Of a stretch of 11,027 nucleotides of DNA, positions 1 through 5,343 are shown one piece after another. Within the stretch, counting starts at the first letter, position 1. Every line of letters starts with the position of its first letter. Source of the DNA: Pseudomonadota bacterium (lineage in GTDB: Bacteria; Pseudomonadota; Alphaproteobacteria; Acetobacterales; Acetobacteraceae); assembly GCA_021845835.1 (NCBI GenBank), contig JAJZVE010000098.1, positions 1 to 11,027 of the forward strand, in the 5' to 3' direction. A program made the position numbers and the translations under genes. The notes below the pieces were generated by a model that did no database searches, was not told the origin of the DNA, and saw only the letters and a program-made list of their open reading frames with translations.

Positions 1-82
1 CTCATACAATGGGACAGACAACGCGCTGCACTGGAGCCAGCGGGAGCAGCGTGAGTCGCCCTATAAAGACACGGCGGACAAG

Positions 83-1198
83 ATGCCGGAGGAAAAGACA
101 GAACTGCCGATCGGGCAGTACTTGCCGACCATAAGGGAAAGTGGCGCCCGGTCGCATACGTTCTTCGACGGCGCCTCTCTGCGTCGCAGCAAGCCATTCT
201 ACGCCAATGCCATTGACACGAACTTGGCGCCGTCAGGGCACGAATTTACTGACCTTTCGTTCAGGACCTACAACGCGTCGCCCATGTTTTCGGTGGCTCT
301 AGAGGGCGCGTCTGTCATCGGCACAGAGGGCTTGGTCCTGCATAATGGAAAGCTGATCAGCGATACGGTCCACTATGTCCCCGTGTGGGAAGAAGGGGTC
401 TTGGCCGAGAGGGTGGACCTACCGCGTAGCGTGCTTTTCAGGCGCAATGTGCCGCTGCCGGGCAGGAGGCTTGAGGGGGAACACTTCGTCGGGTTCGTTG
501 GAGCTTGGCGCAATCACGCGCACTGGCTGACGGACTGCGTTCCTCGGATATACCTGTACAACCGCCTGAAGGAAATTTCCCCGACCGTCCGCCTTCTGCT
601 CCCTACGTTCGAGGAGGGCGGCCCTCAGTGGCGCACCTTGCAACTGCTTGGGGTAGATGACAGCCAGATCACATGGCTCGATGTCGGTCAGGTTGTGTCG
701 GCAGGCACCCTATGGTGCGCGCCCGGTATCGACTTGTGGAGACCGCCAATGCTGTGCCGGATCGCCGCCGAGGCGTTGTCTGGTGGCCTCCCAGTTCGCG
801 ACGGCTACGAGCGGATATACATCCGTCGTCCAGGCGGCCGCCGCGTGGCGAATTTTGCCGAGATTGAAACGCCGCTGCGCGACCGTGGATTCCGCGTGGT
901 GTCCTTCGAGGGCATGACGCTGGACGAGCAAATTTCGATTATGCGCGGCGCGCGCCACGTCATCGGTGAGCATGGCGCTGGTGTTGCCAATGTCATGTTC
1001 TGCCGCCCTGGCGCGCGGCTGCTGGAGATGTTCAATCCGTTTGGGGCACAGCCGGCGCACTGGTCGCTGGCGTCGGTCTGCGACGTGGGTTACGGCTACC
1101 TAATAGGCGATCACGCAGGCGGCCAACTGCACGGCAACTCGGATTACATCGTGCCGCCGGACAGGCTCACGGAATCTGTAGGCGCCTTGCTCGCGTAG
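83..1198 (+). CDS. Glycosyltransferase family 61 protein (DUF563-type), possibly 5'-partial
   Basis: Likely transfers a sugar onto a surface polysaccharide from the cytoplasmic side; donor and acceptor cannot be read from sequence. From the ATG at 83 it is 371 aa. The family signature is visible: an N-terminal strand-rich part with GTEGLVLHNGKLISD (about 80-94), the motif NHAHWLTDCVPRIYLY (144-159), YIRRPGGRR (246-254), and the C-terminal block from GFRVVSFEGMTL to IGEHGAGVANVMF (269-306), ending ARLLEMFNP. GT61 proteins are usually 350-450 aa, so the core is complete. The start is uncertain: the frame has no stop back to position 2, adding 27 residues, and the ribosome-binding site before 83 is weak (GGCGGA). 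The true start may lie outside the window. By eye it uses more A/T-ending codons than the downstream genes, hinting at a different origin. No signal peptide or membrane segment is evident. Confidence 0.8.
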   Translation: MPEEKTELPIGQYLPTIRESGARSHTFFDGASLRRSKPFYANAIDTNLAPSGHEFTDLSFRTYNASPMFSVALEGASVIGTEGLVLHNGKLISDTVHYVPVWEEGVLAERVDLPRSVLFRRNVPLPGRRLEGEHFVGFVGAWRNHAHWLTDCVPRIYLYNRLKEISPTVRLLLPTFEEGGPQWRTLQLLGVDDSQITWLDVGQVVSAGTLWCAPGIDLWRPPMLCRIAAEALSGGLPVRDGYERIYIRRPGGRRVANFAEIETPLRDRGFRVVSFEGMTLDEQISIMRGARHVIGEHGAGVANVMFCRPGARLLEMFNPFGAQPAHWSLASVCDVGYGYLIGDHAGGQLHGNSDYIVPPDRLTESVGALLA

Positions 1199-1203
1199 CG
1201 AGC
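1189..1203. other. Short hairpin over the GT61 stop codon
   Basis: GCTCGC (1189-1194) and GCGAGC (1198-1203) form a perfect 6-bp stem with a 3-nt loop, and the TAG stop (1196-1198) lies inside. No T-tract follows, so it is not a standard intrinsic terminator. It could slow ribosomes or protect the 3' end, or be chance in GC-rich DNA. Confidence 0.3.
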
Positions 1204-1225
1204 GTAGCCCGTACACCAAAACGTC

Positions 1226-1366
1226 GTAGGGCGGGTGAAACCCGCCGACGCAACGTTCGGCCGCGGCGGGTTGCGTGATGAGCCACGGCGGTGGCAAGCC
1301 CGAACTGTGGAGGCAGCATCGACGGTGCCGCGTGTGGCTTGCGTCGGCGGGTTGCACCCGCCCTAC
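1226..1366. repeat. REPIN-like / MITE-like element: two inverted REP hairpins
   Basis: The 28-bp arms at 1226-1253 (beginning GTAGGGCGGGTGAAACCCGC) and 1339-1366 are inverted copies differing at a single position, separated by 85 bp. Each arm holds its own hairpin: GGCGGGT (1230-1236)/ACCCGCC (1240-1246) with loop GAA, and GGCGGGT (1346-1352)/ACCCGCC (1356-1362) with loop TGC. The spacer holds a small GCCAC/GTGGC hairpin (1282-1295) and a partial third copy of the motif (GCGGCGGGTTGCG, from about 1263). Paired REP hairpins in inverted orientation are how REPINs look; these non-autonomous elements are mobilised by RAYT (Y1-type) transposases encoded elsewhere. No transposase gene is in the window. 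The GTAGGGCGGGT core resembles widespread proteobacterial intergenic repeats, so many genomic copies are expected. Confidence 0.75.
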
Positions 1367-1403
1367 AAGGGGTCGGCGGTCCGGGCTGCGCTCGCTGCGC
1401 TTT

Positions 1404-1418
1404 CCCGCCCTCCGCGGG
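1404..1418 (-). terminator. Possible weak hairpin after the toxin stop codon
   Basis: CCCGC (1404-1408) and GCGGG (1414-1418) form a 5-bp stem with a 5-nt loop, directly after the toxin TAG (1421-1419) on the minus strand. The bases that follow on that strand are AAAGCGC, not a T-run, so intrinsic termination is doubtful. It may only stabilise the mRNA end. Confidence 0.25.
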
Positions 1419-1913
1419 CTATTGCAGCAGATGCCGGACATCGGCGAGCGTGATCATGAGCGTCATGGGGTCCGCCGGCGACGGCTCGAAGCCGAGGGCG
1501 AGATAGAAGGCCCTGGCCTGTTCCGAGATCGCATGCACGACGATGCCGCGGATGCCGACCGTGTCGGCCGCATGGGCGACGCGCAGCGCGCCGTCGCGAA
1601 ACAGCGCGCGGCCGAGGCCTCTGCCCTGCTGCGCGCGGTCGATCGCCAGCCGGCCGAGCACCGCGACCGGGATCGGGTTCGGCATGTTGCGGCGGAAGCG
1701 GCCGACGCTGCTGTCCACGGTGATCGCGCCGGAGGCCAGCGCATAGTAGCCGACCACCTTGTGGCCGTCAGCGACGACGAAGGTGCGGGACGCGCCGCTC
1801 ACCTGGTTGGCGCGCGCGCGGCGCTTGAGCCAGTCGTCCAGCGACGCGACACCCGACAAGAAATCGTTGAGTTCATGCGCCTCGGCGAGCGGCTCAGGCC
1901 GCGACAGCGGCAC
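1419..1913 (-). CDS. GNAT-family acetyltransferase toxin of a type II toxin-antitoxin pair (TacT/AtaT-like)
   Basis: Members of this family acetylate the amino acid of charged aminoacyl-tRNA using acetyl-CoA and so stop translation; the antitoxin encoded just upstream neutralises them. The 164-aa product begins MPLSRPEPLAEAHELNDFLSG, with DDWLKRRARAN (26-36) matching the usual family N-terminus. The acetyl-CoA loop is QQGRGLG (95-101), preceded by PIPVAVLGRLAID (81-92). Tyr137 in EQARAFYLALGF (131-142) sits where the catalytic Tyr of TacT-type toxins lies. Start choice: a GTG at 1913 two bases after the antitoxin TAG, with GGGA six bases upstream, gives the normal family length (about 160-170 aa). 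The frame continues upstream without a stop, but that stretch overlaps the antitoxin and looks like an arginine-rich shadow. The catalytic elements appear intact. The exact tRNA target cannot be told. Confidence 0.88.
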   Translation of the reverse strand: MPLSRPEPLAEAHELNDFLSGVASLDDWLKRRARANQVSGASRTFVVADGHKVVGYYALASGAITVDSSVGRFRRNMPNPIPVAVLGRLAIDRAQQGRGLGRALFRDGALRVAHAADTVGIRGIVVHAISEQARAFYLALGFEPSPADPMTLMITLADVRHLLQ

Positions 1914-1915
1914 CG

Positions 1916-2197
1916 CTATTCCCAGGGCGGGACGGCGTGCATGGTGCGCCGCAGGCGGTCGTTCGGCTTCGGCGGCTCGTCGAGCCGTGCGAGAAATTCG
2001 GCATACGCCGCCGGGCTGACCGCCAACATGGTGCGATCGAGCAAGGCCTCTTCCGCGGCGCGGCGCGCGGCCTCGAGTACGAAATCCGTGCGGTTCTTGC
2101 CGGTGAGCGTGGCGGCCCGGTCGATCAGGCCGCGCTCTTCCGGTTTGATGCGCAGGTTGAGGGTGTCGCGGCGCGAGGTTGCCTTCGGCTTCGTCAT
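1916..2197 (-). CDS. DUF1778 ribbon-helix-helix antitoxin (TacA-like)
   Basis: This 93-aa protein is the antitoxin partner of the GNAT toxin. Residues 10-50 (RDTLNLRIKPEERGLIDRAA, then TGKNRTDFVLEAARRAAEEA) form the ribbon-helix-helix DNA-binding domain typical of DUF1778. The C-terminal part (about 58-93, with SPAAYAEFLARLDEPPKPND) is the segment that in this family wraps the toxin and blocks acetyl-CoA binding. Start choice: ATG at 2197 has GGAG (2207-2204) six bases upstream. A TTG twelve bases further up would overlap that Shine-Dalgarno sequence and is unlikely. The toxin follows with a 2-nt gap, so the two are probably translationally coupled. In this family the antitoxin, or its complex with the toxin, represses the shared promoter, and a matching palindrome lies just upstream. 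Confidence 0.9.
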   Translation of the reverse strand: MTKPKATSRRDTLNLRIKPEERGLIDRAATLTGKNRTDFVLEAARRAAEEALLDRTMLAVSPAAYAEFLARLDEPPKPNDRLRRTMHAVPPWE

Positions 2198-2217
2198 GGT
2201 GCTCTCCAATCTCGCTC

Positions 2218-2246
2218 ATCATAGCGCAGCGTAGTGTCATTGTCAT
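2218..2246 (-). promoter_or_regulatory. Sigma70-type promoter of the toxin-antitoxin operon
   Basis: Reading the minus strand, ATGACA (2246-2241; 5 of 6 to TTGACA) and TATGAT (2223-2218; 5 of 6 to TATAAT) are separated by exactly 17 bp. Transcription would start near 2211, giving a 5' leader of roughly 14 nt that ends in the GGAG before the antitoxin ATG. This is the best promoter match I found in the window, in the position expected for the operon. Confidence 0.7.
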
Positions 2247-2250
2247 TACG
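2230..2250. promoter_or_regulatory. Candidate antitoxin operator (imperfect palindrome over the -35)
   Basis: CGTAGTGTCA (2230-2239) and TGTCATTACG (2241-2250) are inverted copies matching at 8 of 10 positions around a central T. The region also holds a tandem TGTCAT-TGTCAT (2235-2246). It covers the predicted -35 box, where ribbon-helix-helix antitoxins normally bind to autoregulate. The operator role is inferred. Confidence 0.55.
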
Positions 2251-2284
2251 TCTGTTCTGAGCGATGGCAGGCGGTTGGGCGGCC

Positions 2285-2402
2285 AGGGGCCTTTGCCGGC
2301 GCAGGCCGGCATCCAGGCGAACCGCGCAAAATTCCGCGCGCCGCGCCTGGACCTCCGCTTTCGCAGAGGTGACGGAGGCGGAGGTGACGGCGAGAGGCCC
2401 CT
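2285..2402. repeat. Second REP-like composite element, different family
   Basis: Nested inverted repeats make a doublet. The outer pair is AGGGGCC (2285-2291) and GGCCCCT (2396-2402). A left hairpin TGCCGGC/GCCGGCA (2294-2311, loop GCAG) is followed by TCCAGGCG (2312-2319). This is mirrored by CGCCTGGA (2344-2351) and a right hairpin ACCTCCGC/GCAGAGGT (2351-2370, one mismatch). The right half resembles the widespread bacterial intergenic motif CTGGATTCCCGCTTTCGCGG. It lies between the 3' end of the homocysteine synthase fusion gene and the toxin-antitoxin promoter, where its hairpins could limit read-through. Confidence 0.55.
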
Positions 2403-2433
2403 CTTGCGGCGCGCCGGCGTGAGACATCGCCGG

Positions 2434-4245
2434 TCAGGTGTCCAGCCCGCGCAGCGCCTCGTCCAGATCGCGGATCAGATCGGCCGCCGTCTCCAGCCCG
2501 ATCGACAGCCGCACCACGTCCGGCCCGGCGCCGGCGGCGCGCTGCTGTTCCTCCGTCAACTGCCGGTGCGTCGTGCTGGCCGGGTGCAGGATCAGGCTGC
2601 GCGTGTCGCCGACATTGGCGAGGTGCGAAAACAGCCGCACGCGCTCCATCAGCTTCGTCCCCGCCGCGTAGCCGCCTTTCAGCCCGAAGGTGAACACCGA
2701 TCCCGGCCCAAGCGGCAGGTATTTCTGGGCCAGCGCATGATAAGGGCTATCCGTCAGCCCGGCATAGGACACCCATGCCACCTTGTCATGCCGCGCCAGG
2801 AAGTCCGCCACCGCCTGCGCGTTGGCGACGTGGCGTTCCATGCGCAGCGGCAGCGTCTCGATGCCGGTCAGGATCAGCCAGGCGTTCATCGGTGCCAGCG
2901 TCGGCCCGAAATCGCGCAGCGCAACCGCGCGCGCCTTGGTGGTGAAGGCGAAGTCGCCGAAATTCTCGTAGAAGCGCAGGCCGTGATAGGCCGGCTCCGG
3001 CTCGGTCAGCGCCGGGAAGCGGTTGCCCTGCGACCAGTCGAATTTTCCGGATTCGACGATGATGCCGCCGAGGGAGTTGCCGTGTCCCCCGAGGAACTTC
3101 GTCAGCGAATGCAGCACGAGGTCGGCGCCCCATTCGATCGGGCGGCACAGGTACGGCGAGGCCAGCGTGTTGTCCACGACGAACGGAATGCCCGCCTCGT
3201 GCGCGATCGCGGCGACGGCCTCCAGATCGACCACGACGCCGCCGGGATTGGCGAGGCTTTCGACGAAGATCGCCTTGCAGCGCGGCGTCAGCGCGCGGCG
3301 GAAATTCTCCGGCTCGCGCGGATCGACGAAATGGCAGTGCCAGCCGAGCTTCGGGAAGGACTGCCCGAACTGCGTCAGGCTGCCGCCATAGAGGTTGCGC
3401 GAGGCGACGAACTCGTCGCCGGGTTGCAGCAGCGTGAAGAAGGCGAGGAACTGCGCGGCATGGCCGGAGGCGGCAGCCACCGCGGCGCGCCCGCCCTCCA
3501 GCGCCGCCACGCGCTCCTCCAGCACCGCAACGGTGGGATTGGACAGCCGCGTATAGACGTGGCCGAAGCTGTGCAGATTGAACAGCGAGGCCGCCTGGTC
3601 CACGTCGTCGAACACGTAGGACGTGGTCTGGTAGATCGGCGTGGTGCGCGCGCCGGTGGCCAGCTCGGGCGCCGCGCCGGCATGGATGGCGCGCGTCTCG
3701 AAGCCGAGGTCCGCGCTGCGCAGCGGCGACGGCCGCGGTCGCGCGGGGCGCGGCTGCGGCGGCTCGGGCGCGCGGTTGCGCACCAGGCCGGAGTTGACGC
3801 CGTACCACGACAGCTCGCCGCCGAGCCGGCCGAACTCGATCTTCAGGCAGCGGTCCATGACCACTTCGATCCCGGCCGCCTCGGCCTGCGCCGCCGCCGC
3901 GTCGTTGCGGATGCCGAGCTGCATCCACACCACCCTGGCGCCGATCGCGATCGCGTCGTCCACGATCGGCCCGACATGCTCCGCGGCGCGGAAGATGTCC
4001 ACCAGATCGACCCGCTCCGGAATGTCGCGCAGCGTCGCGTACACGGTCTCGCCGAGCAGGGTCTGCCCCGCCAGGCCGGGATTGACCGGGATGGTGCGGT
4101 AGCCCTTGGTCTGCAGGTAGCGCATGACGAAGGTGCTCGGCCGGTTCCGGTTGGCCGAGGCGCCGACCACCGCAATGGTGTGGACGCGCTGCAGGATGCT
4201 GCGGAGCCTGGCATCCGAATAGACGAGCGGCTGGATCGCGTCCAT
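2434..4245 (-). CDS. Fusion protein: CoA-binding domain + O-acetylhomoserine sulfhydrylase (homocysteine synthase)
   Basis: The C-terminal enzyme uses pyridoxal phosphate to make homocysteine from O-acetylhomoserine and sulfide (direct sulfhydrylation, methionine pathway, cytoplasmic). The 603 aa divide into: residues 1-150, a YccU-type CoA-binding Rossmann domain with AVVGASANRNRPS (25-37) and the family end motif VMDRCLKIEFGRL (129-141); a proline/arginine-rich linker (about 157-176); and residues 177-603, a Cys/Met-metabolism PLP enzyme starting LGFETRAIHAG. Enzyme landmarks are YTRLSNPT (231-238, phosphate binding), VVDNT with Asp358, the PLP lysine Lys383 in HSLTKFLGGHGNS, and VGDTRSLILHPASTTH (545-560) with Arg549 for the substrate carboxylate. 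The start at ATG 4245 is set by GGAGG five bases upstream. The frame stays open further upstream, but that stretch is antisense to the hydrolase gene. These two domains are usually separate neighbouring genes in alphaproteobacteria. Methionine gamma-lyase or O-succinylhomoserine specificity is not excluded. Confidence 0.9.
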   Translation of the reverse strand: MDAIQPLVYSDARLRSILQRVHTIAVVGASANRNRPSTFVMRYLQTKGYRTIPVNPGLAGQTLLGETVYATLRDIPERVDLVDIFRAAEHVGPIVDDAIAIGARVVWMQLGIRNDAAAAQAEAAGIEVVMDRCLKIEFGRLGGELSWYGVNSGLVRNRAPEPPQPRPARPRPSPLRSADLGFETRAIHAGAAPELATGARTTPIYQTTSYVFDDVDQAASLFNLHSFGHVYTRLSNPTVAVLEERVAALEGGRAAVAAASGHAAQFLAFFTLLQPGDEFVASRNLYGGSLTQFGQSFPKLGWHCHFVDPREPENFRRALTPRCKAIFVESLANPGGVVVDLEAVAAIAHEAGIPFVVDNTLASPYLCRPIEWGADLVLHSLTKFLGGHGNSLGGIIVESGKFDWSQGNRFPALTEPEPAYHGLRFYENFGDFAFTTKARAVALRDFGPTLAPMNAWLILTGIETLPLRMERHVANAQAVADFLARHDKVAWVSYAGLTDSPYHALAQKYLPLGPGSVFTFGLKGGYAAGTKLMERVRLFSHLANVGDTRSLILHPASTTHRQLTEEQQRAAGAGPDVVRLSIGLETAADLIRDLDEALRGLDT

Positions 4246-4368
4246 GCTGGCCTCCGTCGCTGGCGGGACGGCGCATCTGGCCCCGGTTGCGCGGCCGGCG
4301 CAAGCCGGGGCTTTGCCGCGCGCGGCGCGGACGGTAAGAAGCCGCAGGAGGCCAGGGCAGCGGACCGC
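4246..4368. promoter_or_regulatory. Divergent intergenic region with a long imperfect inverted repeat
   Basis: This 123-bp gap separates the minus-strand fusion gene from the + strand hydrolase and must carry promoters for at least the former. GCCCCGGTTGCGC (4280-4292) and GCGCAAGCCGGGGC (4298-4311) pair over 13 bp with one bulged base around a 5-nt loop. This could be a regulator site, an attenuator-like hairpin or another REP-type repeat. GGAGG at 4255-4251 (minus strand) is the Shine-Dalgarno for the fusion gene. No convincing -10 box is visible on either strand; TTGCCG with 16 bp to TAAGAA (4314-4341) on the + strand is only a weak candidate. Confidence 0.45.
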
Positions 4369-5343
4369 ATGGACGGCGACATCATCCACGACGGCGCGCA
4401 TTATCGCGTGGTCCACCGGCGCGTGAGCGACGATCCGCTCACCGTGGTGTATTTCGAATCGTTGCTGCCCGAGCCGTCGCGCGAGGCACCGCCGGCCGCG
4501 CAGGATTTCTTCGTGCGCCGCGGCGTCAACTTCATCGGCGTCAGGCCGGCCCGCAACGACTGGTACCAGCAGGACGAGATTTTCGCCGCCATCGCCGCCA
4601 TCCGCGCCGCCACGCCGGGCGGGCGGCTGGCCGGCTATGGCGGCAGCATGGGCGCCTACGCCGCCATCAACTTCGCCAGCGATCTTGGCCTGGCGACGCT
4701 GCTCGCGATCTGCCCGCAATTCTCGATCCGGCCGGAAAAGGCGCCGTTCGAACGCCGCTGGCTGGACGAGGCGGCAGTGATCGCCTTTCGCCACGACCGG
4801 ATCGAGGCGCCGCCGCGCCTCAGCCACGGCTTCATCATGTTCGACCCGCTCACCGACGACCGGCTGCATGCGGCTGCGATCCTGGCGCATCACGACCTGA
4901 CGCCGTTGCCGATCCGGTTCACCGGCCACGAGCAACTGCGCTTCCTGACGCAGACCGGCATCGCCGGGGACGTGATCGTCGGTCTGCTGCGCGGCGACAT
5001 CGACGGGCCCGGCGTGGTGCGGCGGGTGCGCACGGCGCGGCGCGACAGCAACATCGTCTGGCACGGCGTCGCCAAGCTGAAGCTGCGGCGCGGCGAAATC
5101 GCGGCGGCGGCGCGGGCGATGGACCGCGCCGAGGCCTCGCCGCTGCCCGATCCGTTCGATGCTGCCGTCACGCGCGGCAAGATCCTGCGCCGGCTCGGCC
5201 GCGCGGCGGAGGCGGAGGCGCTGGTCGCGGCCTTCCTCGCCGACCCGGCCACCGCCCCGCTCGCCCGCTGGCGGCTGGATCATTGGCGCGCGAGCGATCC
5301 GCCGCTGCCGTGGTGGCGCCGCCTGCTGGACCGGGTGGCATGA
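4369..5343 (+). CDS. Alpha/beta-hydrolase-like protein with helical-repeat (TPR-like) C-terminus
   Basis: A 324-aa protein that I cannot assign to a named family. Residues 20-200 look like an alpha/beta hydrolase: VNFIGVRPARNDWYQQDEI (53-71), then the nucleophile elbow GYGGSMGAYAAI with Ser93, an acidic residue in FDPLTDD (Asp159), and GHEQLRF with His187, together a plausible Ser-Asp-His triad. Residues about 225-310 are alanine/arginine-rich paired helices (VAKLKLRRGEIAAAARAMDRAE; GKILRRLGRAAEAEALVAAF), resembling TPR. There is no signal peptide, so it is probably cytoplasmic. It is the first gene of the polysaccharide run and its stop overlaps the next start, so an esterase or acyl-transfer role on a glycan or lipid intermediate is an inference. 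ATG 4369 has a poorly placed Shine-Dalgarno: AGGAGG at 4346-4351 is 17 nt upstream. MDGDIIHDGAHYRVVHRR reads as a natural N-terminus, and no better in-frame start lies between. Confidence 0.72.
   Translation: MDGDIIHDGAHYRVVHRRVSDDPLTVVYFESLLPEPSREAPPAAQDFFVRRGVNFIGVRPARNDWYQQDEIFAAIAAIRAATPGGRLAGYGGSMGAYAAINFASDLGLATLLAICPQFSIRPEKAPFERRWLDEAAVIAFRHDRIEAPPRLSHGFIMFDPLTDDRLHAAAILAHHDLTPLPIRFTGHEQLRFLTQTGIAGDVIVGLLRGDIDGPGVVRRVRTARRDSNIVWHGVAKLKLRRGEIAAAARAMDRAEASPLPDPFDAAVTRGKILRRLGRAAEAEALVAAFLADPATAPLARWRLDHWRASDPPLPWWRRLLDRVA

Larger units (their letters stand above)
1199..1418. other. Intergenic region between GT61 gene and toxin gene
   Basis: No convincing gene is present; short ORFs crossing it are translations of repeat DNA. 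It contains the REPIN-like element (1226-1366), then a tail with the direct repeat GCTGCGC-TC-GCTGCGC (1385-1400) and a hairpin next to the toxin stop. The two flanking genes converge here, so the region must hold the 3' ends of both transcripts, but no T-tract terminator is visible on either strand. Confidence 0.6.

Noticed and set aside
1226..1366. CRISPR array or riboswitch
   Set aside because: Only two repeat arms exist and they are inverted, not direct with spacers. The hairpin pair fits a REP doublet and no ligand-binding RNA pattern was recognised.
1275..2234. 319-aa + strand open frame
   Set aside because: It lies antisense to the toxin-antitoxin pair, begins inside the repeat element and has no recognisable motif.
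1914..2312. Toxin frame extended upstream to a 297-aa protein
   Set aside because: The added part overlaps the antitoxin in another frame and is repeat-derived at its start. The GNAT family length and the position after the antitoxin stop support GTG 1913.
2194..2427. 77-aa minus-strand ORF in the intergenic repeat region
   Set aside because: It is a translation of the REP-like element, overlaps the antitoxin promoter and has no ribosome site.
4280..4320. Intrinsic terminator at the inverted repeat
   Set aside because: The hairpin is followed by only three T residues and lies between divergent gene starts, where no transcript needs to end.
2179..4368. Long + strand open frame running into the hydrolase gene
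   Set aside because: It is antisense to the CoA-binding/homocysteine synthase gene, low-complexity in Arg, Gln and Ala, with no family motifs. Only the part from ATG 4369 reads as protein.
4246..5283. Minus-strand extension of the fusion gene's frame upstream of ATG 4245
   Set aside because: It is antisense to the hydrolase gene, Arg/Ala-rich without motifs, and the strong GGAGG fixes the start at 4245. High GC simply makes stops rare.
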